64,000 bases of DNA, taken from Paenibacillus sp. 598K. GTDB lineage: Bacteria > Bacillota > Bacilli > Paenibacillales > Paenibacillaceae. The DNA lies in NCBI RefSeq assembly GCF_003851045.1, contig NZ_BFBX01000018.1, positions 1 to 64,000 of the forward strand, read 5' to 3'. A program made the translations under genes and the position numbers. A model generated the notes under the pieces. It was not told the DNA's origin. It made no database searches and saw only the letters and a list, made by a program, of their open reading frames with translations. This document shows positions 1 through 14,921 of this stretch, piece by piece (the first letter of the stretch is position 1; each line of letters begins with the position of its first letter).

Positions 1-1548
<1,548 letters not shown>

Positions 1549-1553
1549 TTACG

Positions 1554-3791
<2,238 letters not shown>

Positions 3792-3827
3792 ATGGAGCCC
3801 TCCTTTTTAATTTGGACGTTCAGCAGA

Positions 3828-6311
<2,484 letters not shown>

Positions 6312-6380
6312 CTACTGTACGTTATGTCCAAGCTCTCGAGCTTGTACATCCAAATGCCCTGTAAATCCGTAAAAAGGGCG

Positions 6381-6443
6381 GAAAACAAAAATGCAGTCGT
6401 TGTAACAGGCCAATGCGTGGACGGCCTATTATTACGACTGCAT
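6381..6443 (-). terminator. rho-independent terminator of the VanZ-like gene
   Basis: Arms 6391-6411 and 6423-6443 (ATGCAGTCGT...GGCC / GGCC...ACGACTGCAT) pair with few mismatches. On the minus strand the stem is followed by TTTTGTTTTC. It lies five bases past the VanZ-like stop and separates that gene from the collagen operon. Confidence 0.8.
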
Positions 6444-6447
6444 GTAC

Positions 6448-7386
6448 TCAGTTCCAAAAATATTGCATCTTCCTATACCCGACATCCCATAGGATTTGGT
6501 TGCCCTCGATGGTAATCCTAAGCTCGCTCCCCGCCTCCACAGGCATCTCAAACGTCGCCGGGAACAGCTCCGGGTATAGACGTTGCTCCTCTCCCGAGCT
6601 GGTCAACACCTCGCGTCCATTGACGGACAGACGGATGCTCCCCTCATCATCCAACGGTTCGGGTATGCCATAATGGAAGGACAAAATCATCTCCTCTTCA
6701 TTCGTATAGGTGAATGTTTCTGGATGGTCGCTTCCGGCAGCATACAGATTATATTGGGGGGTTACGTCCTGACCATTTACCGAAAAAGGATGCGGCGTTA
6801 GTCCTGTTGTCAGGTTCCCGGAGCTGTCTATCCATTCGTTTATCGCAACAAAGGGGCCTTCTTCTTTTGTTAACGCCTGATCCACAATTCCGCACAGTCC
6901 CCATACCCCTGCAAAAAGAACCGCGGAAGAGATGGCCGCTCGTATCAGATTGCGCCAATCATTTTGCGCACGAAAACCAAGCTTGTACGCTCCAAAACCG
7001 ATGGCTGCGCCTAAAGAGTTCTGAACGGCGTCGTTCATGTCAAAGCTGCCGAGGAACGTAAGGGCCTGCAGTGTCTCCAGTACGAGAATCGACACAAAAA
7101 ACAAGGTCATGAATCGAACAAAATTGACCCGAAAGAACAATGGGATCAAAAGGCCAAAGGGAATAAAGGCGGCGATGTTGCCAAGGTCGACAAGCGTCAT
7201 GAGACTAGGATGAAGAAGATCAGTTAGAGCCGGCATCTTGAAGAAGCTGTCTGGCACAAAGATAAAGGTGTATCCAGAGATGTGTTCTTTGGCGTCCGTT
7301 CGGCCGAAGGCGAAAAACATGAAGTAAAGAATAGCAACCGTATAGAGTACGGATAAGGTTAAGATCATCTTCCGTTGTTTGGTCAT
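6448..7386 (-). CDS. VanZ-like membrane protein with extra C-terminal domain
   Basis: 312 residues from the ATG at 7386, which has AAGGAG seven bases before it; the longer open frame upstream has no such site. Residues 1-150 carry an N-terminal membrane segment and further hydrophobic spans with the VanZ pattern (LYFMFFAFGRT, NIAAFIPFGLLIPLFF, ETLQALTFLGSFDMNDAVQNSLGA), and another hydrophobic span follows around 165-185. The remaining 120 or so residues are polar and beta-rich (FTYTNEEEMILSFHYG, SIRLSVNGREVLTSSG, ELRITIEGNQILWDVGY) and probably lie outside the cell. VanZ family members are linked to teicoplanin and lipoglycopeptide resistance, but most are of unknown function. The added domain is unusual for the family and may bind envelope material. 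The gene stands alone and ends at a clear terminator. Confidence 0.75.
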   Translation of the reverse strand: MTKQRKMILTLSVLYTVAILYFMFFAFGRTDAKEHISGYTFIFVPDSFFKMPALTDLLHPSLMTLVDLGNIAAFIPFGLLIPLFFRVNFVRFMTLFFVSILVLETLQALTFLGSFDMNDAVQNSLGAAIGFGAYKLGFRAQNDWRNLIRAAISSAVLFAGVWGLCGIVDQALTKEEGPFVAINEWIDSSGNLTTGLTPHPFSVNGQDVTPQYNLYAAGSDHPETFTYTNEEEMILSFHYGIPEPLDDEGSIRLSVNGREVLTSSGEEQRLYPELFPATFEMPVEAGSELRITIEGNQILWDVGYRKMQYFWN

Positions 7387-7607
7387 CGTTAGCTCCTTAT
7401 TGTCCTGGAATGGCTGTTTCATAGAATTTCTTCTCCCGAAGTCTTTGACGTAACGTAAGGAAGAAAGGTTGAGTCGAATGTCGCATGGACAACCTATTTT
7501 CCTAGAAATTGTCACTTCCCTTATCATCGATGAATACCATGTGGACAGGCGTAAACAAACGCTAATCCAGAGAGCCGGCCGGTTCTCTACGGCATGGAGG
7601 GATTACG

Positions 7608-8822
7608 ATGATCGAATGGTTGAAGAAATATGCGCACCTCGGGTCCGTAAGACAGGGATGGAAGACTTGGTCCATCTACAGAAAGGTTCTGTTGCTCGGA
7701 GGGATTGTCGCGGTGGCTGCGGGTCTGGCTGCCTGTTCGCCCGATAATGATGCTGTCGCTAAGGTCCCCGGAGGAGAGGTGGTTTACAGCTTCTATACTG
7801 AACCGCTCAAGGAAATGACCTTTACGCAGACGATTCTGGATAGTCCCGGTCGAGGCAACGTCTTTTGGGGCACGGAATTTGAGTTTAACCGAACGGTGTA
7901 TGGCTATACCGGCTTTCAGAGCTGGAAGAGCGGGGATGGACAGTTTTTATTTTCGGTCTGGGGAGCGACCGCTTCGTCCTCCAGCAACCCGAACGTAGTA
8001 TGCTCGCCGTTTGAGGAGAATGGGAAGGGATATGGATGCCATATCGTAACAAGGCCGATTACAGGCCACACCTATAAGTTCCATCTGAAGGAACGCTCTC
8101 CTGGCTATTATGGGGTCGAGGTAACGGACGTTACGGCAGGTACTTCGTTTGATCTTGGACAAGTTCGGATCGAACCAGATTTGGAGATATCAGGGACTCA
8201 AGTCAGACCTTTTACGGAATACTTTGACTGGAATAACACGAACACCCGTTGCGGAGACGAACCTTACTCCAGGCTAGTCAATGAGGCGCCTACTACGATC
8301 TACAACGGCAAAGTAAAAACAGCATCCTATATTTATTTTAAGATAAGCTCTGACTGTCCGGGGGCCAGCAAAATTATGATCCATGGGGATCAAGCTGTTC
8401 AGGAATACGGGATTGGCAACTCTCCGGGCGGCGAATTGATCAATCAGGCGAATGGCCTGTGCGCGGACGTCATGAACGGCAGTAGCGAAGCGGGAGCACA
8501 GCTCATCCAGTATCCCTGCAATAACGGAAGCAATCAGGTATTTGTATTTGCCGCCGACGGGACGCTGCACACACAGACGCATTGTCTCGATGCAGGCTCA
8601 TCTCCTCCAGATGGAGCCCCTCTCGTCCTGGCAGAATGCAATGGATCGGCTACACAGCAATGGAAGCTGTATCCTTACGGAATTGAAAGTCATGGCGGAT
8701 TAACGATAGGTGTTGAAGATTATTCAACCAGCAGCGGCGCTCGTCTTATCGTGAAGAAAATCGATTATAGCAACTACCCTTACGAGACGAAATGGACCTT
8801 CAACACCGAGCCTAGTCAATAA
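7608..8822 (+). CDS. secreted lipoprotein with C-terminal ricin-type lectin domain
   Basis: 404 residues; the ATG is preceded by GGAGGGATTACG. A hydrophobic segment ends in the lipobox LAAC (cysteine near residue 43) after an unusually long basic N-terminus, so export and lipid anchoring are likely. Residues about 50-280 form a beta-rich domain (VVYSFYTEPLKEMTF, FWGTEFEFNRTVYGYTGFQSW, GKVKTASYIYFKI) resembling the DUF3472 type found in secreted carbohydrate-active proteins. From about residue 280 the QxW-type repeats GLCADVMNG..AGAQLIQYPCNNGSNQVF and HCLDAGSSP..PLVLAECNGSATQQWKL mark a ricin B lectin fold that binds galactose- or mannose-type sugars. No neighbour shares its orientation. Function beyond sugar binding at the cell surface is not known. 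Confidence 0.75.
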   Translation: MIEWLKKYAHLGSVRQGWKTWSIYRKVLLLGGIVAVAAGLAACSPDNDAVAKVPGGEVVYSFYTEPLKEMTFTQTILDSPGRGNVFWGTEFEFNRTVYGYTGFQSWKSGDGQFLFSVWGATASSSSNPNVVCSPFEENGKGYGCHIVTRPITGHTYKFHLKERSPGYYGVEVTDVTAGTSFDLGQVRIEPDLEISGTQVRPFTEYFDWNNTNTRCGDEPYSRLVNEAPTTIYNGKVKTASYIYFKISSDCPGASKIMIHGDQAVQEYGIGNSPGGELINQANGLCADVMNGSSEAGAQLIQYPCNNGSNQVFVFAADGTLHTQTHCLDAGSSPPDGAPLVLAECNGSATQQWKLYPYGIESHGGLTIGVEDYSTSSGARLIVKKIDYSNYPYETKWTFNTEPSQ

Positions 8823-8838
8823 TAGCCAATCACGCACC

Positions 8839-8872
8839 AAAAATCCCCCGGGGCTCAGGTAGCCTCGGGGGG
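8839..8872 (-). terminator. bidirectional terminator between lectin and mannosidase genes
   Basis: Stem CCCCCCGAGGCT / AGCCCCGGGGGA on the minus strand with a five-base loop, followed by TTTTT. This suits the alpha-mannosidase gene ending at 8904. The plus-strand side has no T-run but may also stop lectin transcription. Confidence 0.75.
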
Positions 8873-8903
8873 TTGCTGCTAAAGGGGGAATGAAGCTAAA
8901 GGG

Positions 8904-11669
8904 TCAAGCATGAATCAACTTCAATGTCTCGATCCGCTTCGCGCCTACGCTAAGGGCGACGTCTTGCTGTTGCAGCGACAGCGAGCCATCTGCCTGGTCC
9001 GCCTGCTCCTCCAACAGGTTGGTCAGGCGGACGCTGTCCAGCGATACCGGCGCGCTGACTCGCACTACGCTTGAGCTCGGCTCGACATTGTACAGACGGA
9101 CCACCGTCCCCGTACCATCCTCTGCGGGCTTGAATGCAGATAACAGGACGGCTCCGTCGATGGCGAGCAGGGCCGCTTGCCTTGGCAAGGGCGGTTTCTC
9201 CCGATTCGGAACGGGACGAGTGGACGATCGGCCGATGCTGGTCCCTTGAACCCAGGTGCGGCCCTGAGACCATTTCTCCTCGTTGACCGCGAGCTGCTTG
9301 GTACGCACTCCCTGATGCCACAGCTCGGCTTCCTGGTAGAGCGCGGTACGAGACAAGCCTGCGAACGGTCGTACGGCTAGCTCCAGCGTATGCCGACCGA
9401 GGCACTGACCTTTCGGTTGGATGTCCTCTTCGAGCGCGATCGCTTCGCGAATATTGATCGTCTCCACGCCGCGCAGCAGGGTCAGTCCCAGCGTCCTGCC
9501 TTCATCGATCATCTCGTACTCCATCAGGCCCCTGGCGAATACGCTTAGGCCATCGGCGGCGCCAGCGCGATCCTCGGTCGAGGAGAGGGCGGCGACCCAT
9601 TTCCAGAACGGCTGGCCATTGCAATCGCGCTTCCACTGGCGGCCCGTATCCCAGGCTCGCTCGACGGCATCGAACTGACCGCCTGCCCAGATCCCGGCTG
9701 CCGGCGTATCCAGCGGGAATAGCAACCGTAGTCGGTGGTCGCGAGCCGTATTGTTGACGTCCAGGCGCACATCGATGCTCTCGCTCTCGCGGTCCAGACG
9801 CAGGCTGACGACCATCTCGCATGCAGCCTGCTCCTGGAGACGTTCGGTCAGCTCCGGGTTCAGACCCGCAGGCAGCGCCCAGGAGATGCGGTACGAGCAA
9901 GCTTCGTACAGCTCATTACGAACATAGGAGGTCCATTCGACGGGACCGTCCCACTGGATCGCCGTTTCTACTGGCGTGTGTACGTACAGATCGCCCCGAT
10001 CGCCGGCATCCTCCAGCCTTCCGAGTCCGCGTATCGTAACCCCCGTTGCTTTGTTCGTCGCGTGGAAGGTCCCGTCCGGCTGCATCTCTACACGGAGGAA
10101 CGCGTTCTCTAGCACAGGCGCTGCGAGCGTCGCTCCTGTATCGAGGTCCTCGACAGGCGGACATGCCGGAGCTTGGACATGCGGTCTGATCCGGTACGTT
10201 ATGTAAGATAGAGCAGGTACTTGAGGCTGCCATTCGATATCGAATCGTCTCACCTGCAGGACGCCCGGCAGGTTGATCGGACTGAGCACGCGCTTGTTGC
10301 TCGGGTGCTCGGAGACGATCCGATAAGGGATCGCGTTGCCGTCCGGATCCTCCAGCACGAACTGCTCCACCTGATCCTCCGCCAGGAAGTAGATCGAAGA
10401 GCGTATGACCGAGCGTGCCGTCAGTTGCGAGGTATTGACGACGACCAGCTTTTGATCGTCAGGCTCCAGGCCGGCGTCGGATACTTGTCGGGCGAGTACC
10501 GTCAGCTTCTTGTCGATCCATTCCTCGGCGATCTCGCGTATACTGGCGTAACGATCCATCATATGATCGTGCACGGCGTCTGCGCTGCAGCCGCATATGC
10601 TGTCATGCGGGTGATTCTGCATATACATCTTCCATACGAGGCGCATATAATCGGCGTCATGGTCATCCAGATCCTGCAGCGCGCACCAGGCGGACAGCGG
10701 CTCCATCCATTTCTCCAGCAGATCGTGACAGGCTGCATTGGCCTGCTTGATGTAGACCCGGCTGGAGAGCGTCGAGCTCAGGATGGAGTATTCCTCGCCT
10801 TCGCGCAATTCGCCGTCGACGACAGGGTAGGCTCGCGTCCCCCGCTCGGCATCCTCCTGCATGATCTGTTGGATCCGCTGTACATACGCTGGCAGCGTGC
10901 CTTGGACGAAGGTATGCTCGTCCCCGTACATCGCGCGAAGCTTGTCCAGCACCACGGTCAGATCCTCCTGAGCCTCCAGGTGATCGACGCCGTTCATCAT
11001 GAGATAGTAGGGGATCGGTCCCGCTTCGCTCTCCCGCTTGCTCATCATCTCGAAGAGCGTCCGCAGCTGTTCGTCATCGGTCGGCAGACGTTGCGCATTA
11101 TTATACCAATGCGGCATCAGGATGCCCGTCACCTCCGAGCCATCCGCGCCGCGCCAGATCGCGTAGGGGCTCCCGTGAGTTTCCAGATCGTAGCCGCGGC
11201 CAAAAACGCTGGCGTCGAGCCCGACCCCCCGGAAGATTTGAGGCATTTGACCGAGCAGACCAAAGTGGTCGGGCAAGTAGCCCACCTTCATCTCGCCGCC
11301 CAGCGCTCTCGACACGCGGATGCCTTCGATCAAGTTGCGAACCGTCGATTCGGCGCTGGTCAGGAACAAATCGTTTTGCTCGTACCACGGACCGATCAGA
11401 ATGCGGCCTTCCCGGATATAGCGTTGCAATTCCTCCCGCTTATGAGGCCGTACCTGCAAGTAGTCCTCCATGACGATCGTCTGTCCATCGAGATGAAAGT
11501 GGGAGAATTTCGGGTCCTCCTTCAAGAGGACGAGCAGATTGTCGATCAACTGGACCAGCCGATAGCGAAATTGCTCAAACGTTAAGTACCATTCGCGGTC
11601 CCAGTGGGTATGGGAAACAAAATGAAACGTCTTTTTTGTCGTTGCAGCAGATTGCGGTTTATCGGGCAT
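8904..11669 (-). CDS. GH38 family alpha-mannosidase, cytoplasmic
   Basis: 921 residues from the ATG at 11669 (GGAG 12 bases before it; a TTG at 11687 in frame has no site). The N-terminus has the metal-binding HxHWD motif of GH38 (HFVSHTHWDREWYLT). The nucleophile region reads GYLPDHFGLLGQMPQI, with the aspartate of PDHFG as the likely catalytic residue. The second metal-binding segment is HPHDSICGCSADAVHDHM near residue 340. The C-terminal half is the beta-rich part typical of the family. There is no signal peptide, so it acts inside the cell on imported oligosaccharides, removing terminal alpha-linked mannose. It follows the LacI gene by 39 bases and presumably is co-transcribed and controlled by it. 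It pairs logically with the GH2 beta-mannosidase of the divergent operon. Exact linkage specificity cannot be read from the sequence. Confidence 0.92.
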   Translation of the reverse strand: MPDKPQSAATTKKTFHFVSHTHWDREWYLTFEQFRYRLVQLIDNLLVLLKEDPKFSHFHLDGQTIVMEDYLQVRPHKREELQRYIREGRILIGPWYEQNDLFLTSAESTVRNLIEGIRVSRALGGEMKVGYLPDHFGLLGQMPQIFRGVGLDASVFGRGYDLETHGSPYAIWRGADGSEVTGILMPHWYNNAQRLPTDDEQLRTLFEMMSKRESEAGPIPYYLMMNGVDHLEAQEDLTVVLDKLRAMYGDEHTFVQGTLPAYVQRIQQIMQEDAERGTRAYPVVDGELREGEEYSILSSTLSSRVYIKQANAACHDLLEKWMEPLSAWCALQDLDDHDADYMRLVWKMYMQNHPHDSICGCSADAVHDHMMDRYASIREIAEEWIDKKLTVLARQVSDAGLEPDDQKLVVVNTSQLTARSVIRSSIYFLAEDQVEQFVLEDPDGNAIPYRIVSEHPSNKRVLSPINLPGVLQVRRFDIEWQPQVPALSYITYRIRPHVQAPACPPVEDLDTGATLAAPVLENAFLRVEMQPDGTFHATNKATGVTIRGLGRLEDAGDRGDLYVHTPVETAIQWDGPVEWTSYVRNELYEACSYRISWALPAGLNPELTERLQEQAACEMVVSLRLDRESESIDVRLDVNNTARDHRLRLLFPLDTPAAGIWAGGQFDAVERAWDTGRQWKRDCNGQPFWKWVAALSSTEDRAGAADGLSVFARGLMEYEMIDEGRTLGLTLLRGVETINIREAIALEEDIQPKGQCLGRHTLELAVRPFAGLSRTALYQEAELWHQGVRTKQLAVNEEKWSQGRTWVQGTSIGRSSTRPVPNREKPPLPRQAALLAIDGAVLLSAFKPAEDGTGTVVRLYNVEPSSSVVRVSAPVSLDSVRLTNLLEEQADQADGSLSLQQQDVALSVGAKRIETLKLIHA

Positions 11670-11708
11670 ATCATGTTCACGCTCCAAGAGTCGATTTGAT
11701 AGCTGCCA

Positions 11709-12734
11709 TCAGATGAGGGACGGCACCAATAAGGATTTGACGGAATCGCGTTCGATTAAGGTGGAATTCACGTACACAAACTGCGCTTCTTCATCGGGAT
11801 GCTGCAATCGCCATTGCATGCGCTTGAGCGCCTTCTCGGCAAACTCGAACTTGTCGATATGCATGGTCGTCAGTGCCGGGACCATCGTCTGGCTGAGATC
11901 GGTATTATCGAAGCTGATGAGCGACACATCCTCCGGCACGCGGACGCCGCTGATCTGGAGCTTGGATAACAGGATGTGCGCAGCCATATCGCAATAACAG
12001 ACGAACGCCGTGGGGAGCTGCTCCGGCAACGAAAAGTCGAGGTGATATTTGCCGCTTTCGTCGTTATTGACGATATTCCAATCCTGGCGATGCTCGAGTC
12101 CATGCTCCGTTAAGGCTCTGAAATACCCGCAATATCGATCCATAACGCTGCTCGTGTAGTTCGGGTTGCCGACAAAGCCGATCGCTTTGTGTCCTTGCTC
12201 CACCAAATAATTTGTAGTGAAATAACCCATCCGGTAGTTATCGGACACGATATAGTCCAAGCGCAGATTGTTTTTGTAAAAGTCGATCGCAACGACCGGT
12301 ATCGGCAGATCGGATAGCGACTTTAGATAGTTGCTATTAATTTCGCCTGCGATAAACAGACCGTTCAGCTCGCTGTACTCTTGGGAAAACGCTAAAGGGT
12401 AAGTCAAAGTATCCTCTTCCCTCGGCTCAAGGATGTACAGGCTTAAGCTATAGTGCAGGAGGGCGCACTCTCGATTCAAGTAATAGAAGATCTTCGTATA
12501 GAAATCATCGATCTCCAGAAAAAAACGTTTGGGAACGATGAGCCCCAGCTTATAGGCGGTCTGACTCGATTTTTCCTTGCGACTGACATACCCCATTTGT
12601 TGGGCTATTTCGATGATTTGTTTTTTTAGCGCCTCGCTGACGCCGGGCTGGTTTTTTAGTGCCTTCGACACCGTAACCTTCGTAATCCCCAGCTTGCTGG
12701 CGATCGTATCCAATGTTACTTTTTCCTTCGTCAT
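11709..12734 (-). CDS. LacI-family regulator of the mannosidase/glycan locus
   Basis: 341 residues from the ATG at 12734 with a G-rich site (GGGGGG) seven bases before it. Residues 5-55 form the LacI helix-turn-helix and hinge (VTLDTIASKLGITKVTVSKAL, GVSEALKKQIIEIAQQMGY). The rest is a periplasmic-binding-protein-like sensor domain (KLGLIVPKRF, GLFIAGEI, VSDNYRMGYFTTNYLVEQGH, ISFDNTDLSQTMVPALTTMHID). It is the first gene of a minus-strand pair with the GH38 enzyme and faces the ABC importer operon. A dyad in its own promoter spacer recurs just before the importer, so it probably represses both directions until a sugar from the glycan binds. The inducer is unknown. Confidence 0.9.
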   Translation of the reverse strand: MTKEKVTLDTIASKLGITKVTVSKALKNQPGVSEALKKQIIEIAQQMGYVSRKEKSSQTAYKLGLIVPKRFFLEIDDFYTKIFYYLNRECALLHYSLSLYILEPREEDTLTYPLAFSQEYSELNGLFIAGEINSNYLKSLSDLPIPVVAIDFYKNNLRLDYIVSDNYRMGYFTTNYLVEQGHKAIGFVGNPNYTSSVMDRYCGYFRALTEHGLEHRQDWNIVNNDESGKYHLDFSLPEQLPTAFVCYCDMAAHILLSKLQISGVRVPEDVSLISFDNTDLSQTMVPALTTMHIDKFEFAEKALKRMQWRLQHPDEEAQFVYVNSTLIERDSVKSLLVPSLI

Positions 12735-12786
12735 TCTCAACCCCCCCTAAAAAAAGGTAGCAGATACTTAGATATGCATTACGATA

Positions 12787-12816
12787 ACTATACAATAGAG
12801 TAACCTTACTGGTCAA
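12787..12816 (-). promoter_or_regulatory. promoter of the LacI-mannosidase operon
   Basis: On the minus strand TTGACC (12811-12816) and TATAGT (12787-12792) are separated by 18 bases, a good SigA-type promoter about 50 bases ahead of the LacI start. The spacer contains the operator dyad at 12799-12810. Confidence 0.75.
12799..12810. promoter_or_regulatory. predicted LacI-family operator 1
   Basis: AGTAACCTTACT is a perfect 12-base dyad apart from the two central bases. It lies inside the promoter spacer of the LacI gene, where binding would block RNA polymerase. The reverse-complement core occurs again at 12984-12995. Confidence 0.65.
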
Positions 12817-12918
12817 CAAAGTAAACAAAGATTTCATAACCGATCAAAAGAGGGTCAGGGCGCTATATATCTACAATGAAAGCGAAAACAAAAATTGTGA
12901 CGATTCAAATTAAAAGTG

Positions 12919-12948
12919 TTGACACAAAAATACGAAGTGAAATATACT
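12919..12948 (+). promoter_or_regulatory. promoter of the ABC importer/glycosidase operon
   Basis: TTGACA (12919-12924) and TATACT (12943-12948) with an 18-base spacer form a near-consensus SigA promoter. The expected start of transcription near 12955 lies just ahead of operator 2. Confidence 0.8.
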
Positions 12949-12983
12949 GGCGAGGAAAGGTTAATTACTTAAAAACACCAAAA

Positions 12984-12995
12984 AGTAAGGTTACA
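12984..12995. promoter_or_regulatory. predicted LacI-family operator 2
   Basis: AGTAAGGTTACA matches operator 1 in reverse complement at 11 of 12 bases. It lies downstream of the predicted transcription start and 11 bases before the first permease start, so it could act as a roadblock. Confidence 0.6.
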
Positions 12996-13005
12996 AAAAA
13001 AAGAG

Positions 13006-13956
13006 ATGAGGGGAATGGTTGAAGATGATTGTGGTGGACGTCCATTGAAGCATAAGGGACTAAGGGATTTGGTGAAACATCGTTACATATATCTGATGGC
13101 GCTTCCGGCTTTGTTATTCAGCTTGATCTTTTCCTATTTGCCGCTCGCAGGCATCGTCATGGCCTTTCAAGATTTCCATCCGATCAAGGGTATTTTTGGA
13201 AGCGAATTCATAGGGCTGCGCAATTTTGAGTTTTTCTTCCGAGGTCGGGATTGGTTCACGGTGACGTTTAATACCGTCTTTCTGAATCTGTTGTTTATCG
13301 GCTTCGGCACCGTGCTGTCGATCACGCTTGCGATTATGTTGTCCGAGCTTGGCAAAGGCCTGCTGGTTCGAGGCATGCAGTCGATCATGATTTTGCCCAA
13401 CTTTATATCGTGGCCGATTGTCGGACTGTTTTCTGTCGCTTTTCTGACTGCCGATTCGGGTACCTTGGACGGACTGCTGGACTGGCTGGGAATCTCGGAT
13501 GCCTACATGGAATATTCGATTTGGCCGGCGATTTTGCTCTTTTTCAGCTTATGGAAGGGCGCAGGCTTCGGAGCGATTGTATACTTGGCGGCGATCGCCG
13601 GCATAGACAAGGGGTTATATGAAGCGGCGAAGATCGATGGCGCCAGTCGGCTCCAATGCATCTTCCGCATTACGCTTCCGATGCTTAAGAGCACGATCAT
13701 CATGTTATTTTTGCTTGCCCTGGGCGGCATCTTCTCCGGGACGCTCGATATGGTGTATTCGTTGGTCGGCGACAACTCGTTCCTGTTCCCGACGACAGAC
13801 ACGATCGATACGTATGTCTTCCGCGCGCTGCGTACGCAAGGCTCGTTCGGGATGTCCCAGGCCGTGGCGTTGTATCAATCGATCATCGGCTTCATCCTTG
13901 TCGTGCTCTCCAATCAACTGGTCAAAAAATTCGATAAAGATTCATCCATTTTCTAG
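13006..13956 (+). CDS. sugar ABC transporter permease, LplB type
   Basis: 316 residues from the ATG at 13006. The ribosome site is poor, and an in-frame ATG at 13015 or a TTG near 13045 are alternatives. Six membrane spans are visible, starting YIYLMALPALLFSLIFSYLPLAGIVMAFQDF. The cytoplasmic EAA loop reads EAAKIDGASRLQCIFRITLPMLK. LplB-type permeases pair with a YtcP-type partner and a lipoprotein to import oligosaccharides; no ATPase gene is present here, and such systems commonly share one encoded elsewhere. It is the first gene after the repressed promoter, with the partner permease following after 18 bases. Confidence 0.9.
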   Translation: MRGMVEDDCGGRPLKHKGLRDLVKHRYIYLMALPALLFSLIFSYLPLAGIVMAFQDFHPIKGIFGSEFIGLRNFEFFFRGRDWFTVTFNTVFLNLLFIGFGTVLSITLAIMLSELGKGLLVRGMQSIMILPNFISWPIVGLFSVAFLTADSGTLDGLLDWLGISDAYMEYSIWPAILLFFSLWKGAGFGAIVYLAAIAGIDKGLYEAAKIDGASRLQCIFRITLPMLKSTIIMLFLLALGGIFSGTLDMVYSLVGDNSFLFPTTDTIDTYVFRALRTQGSFGMSQAVALYQSIIGFILVVLSNQLVKKFDKDSSIF

Positions 13957-13974
13957 AGTGGAGCGGTGAAAGCA

Positions 13975-14862
13975 ATGAGAATATCGTCCTTATGGTCATT
14001 GTCGACGTTGTTTTATCTATTTACGGCCTTGTTTTCCTTAGCCTGCATCTACCCGTTTGCGCTCGTATTGACGAGCTCGTTGACGGATGAGGTGGAGCTG
14101 ATCCGCAATGGCTACGCTTTATTTCCCGACACCTGGTCGTTTGCGGCCTACAAGGCGATCTTCAGCACCTCGACGATCCCGAGAGCTTATCTTGTAACCG
14201 TATTCGTGACGGTTGCAGGTACGTTGATCAGCCTGATCGTCACGAGCATGATCGCCTATGCCTTATCCGGCCGCAAGCTCTATTACCGCAATCATATCAA
14301 TTTCATTTTTTATTTCACGATGCTGTTTAACGGCGGACTCGTATCCTTCTATATTCTGATCACCCGTTACTTGCATCTGACGGACTCCATTTGGGTCTAT
14401 ATTATCCCGTTTGTGCTCAATCCGTGGAACATGTTTCTCATGCGCAACTTCTTCAATGAAATCCCGGACGAGCTGTACGAATCGTCGAGGCTGGAGGGAG
14501 CGGGGGAGTGGCGGATCCTGTGGCAGATTGTATTGCCGTTGTCCTTGCCGGCGATGGCTACGATCGGTTTGTTCTATGCGCTGATGTATTGGAACAGTTG
14601 GCAGCCGGCGATGCTCTTCATCAACAATGACAAGCTATTCTCGCTGCAATATATCATCATGCAGATTATCCGCAACATTGATATTGCGCAAAATATCGCC
14701 GTGACCAGCACGGGCGGCTCGTTGATCAACACCCAACGTCCGCCGGCATTTACCGTCAGACTGGCGACAGCCATGGTTACGATTGGCCCGATTATTTTCC
14801 TCTATCCGTTCCTGCAGCGCTATTTTGTAGGAGGCTTGAAGATCGGCGCCATCAAAGGTTAA
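13975..14862 (+). CDS. sugar ABC transporter permease, YtcP/AraQ type
   Basis: 295 residues from the ATG at 13975, which has GGTGA at suitable spacing; a GTG at 13966 is the alternative. It has about six membrane spans (FYLFTALFSLACIYPFALVLTSS at the start), the EAA loop ESSRLEGAGEWRILWQIVLPLS, and the typical ending RYFVGGLKIGAIKG. It forms a heterodimer channel with the preceding permease. The following binding protein completes the importer. Substrate is inferred from the mannosidases in the locus. Confidence 0.9.
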   Translation: MRISSLWSLSTLFYLFTALFSLACIYPFALVLTSSLTDEVELIRNGYALFPDTWSFAAYKAIFSTSTIPRAYLVTVFVTVAGTLISLIVTSMIAYALSGRKLYYRNHINFIFYFTMLFNGGLVSFYILITRYLHLTDSIWVYIIPFVLNPWNMFLMRNFFNEIPDELYESSRLEGAGEWRILWQIVLPLSLPAMATIGLFYALMYWNSWQPAMLFINNDKLFSLQYIIMQIIRNIDIAQNIAVTSTGGSLINTQRPPAFTVRLATAMVTIGPIIFLYPFLQRYFVGGLKIGAIKG

Positions 14863-14921
14863 GACACAGCTATCATCAGCCTAAGCTGAATTAGCATACA
14901 CACCTATCGGAGGGGTTAACG

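Noticed and set aside
10221..11585. Plus-strand frame of 454 codons
   Set aside because: Antisense to the GH38 gene, whose metal-binding and catalytic motifs fix the true strand.
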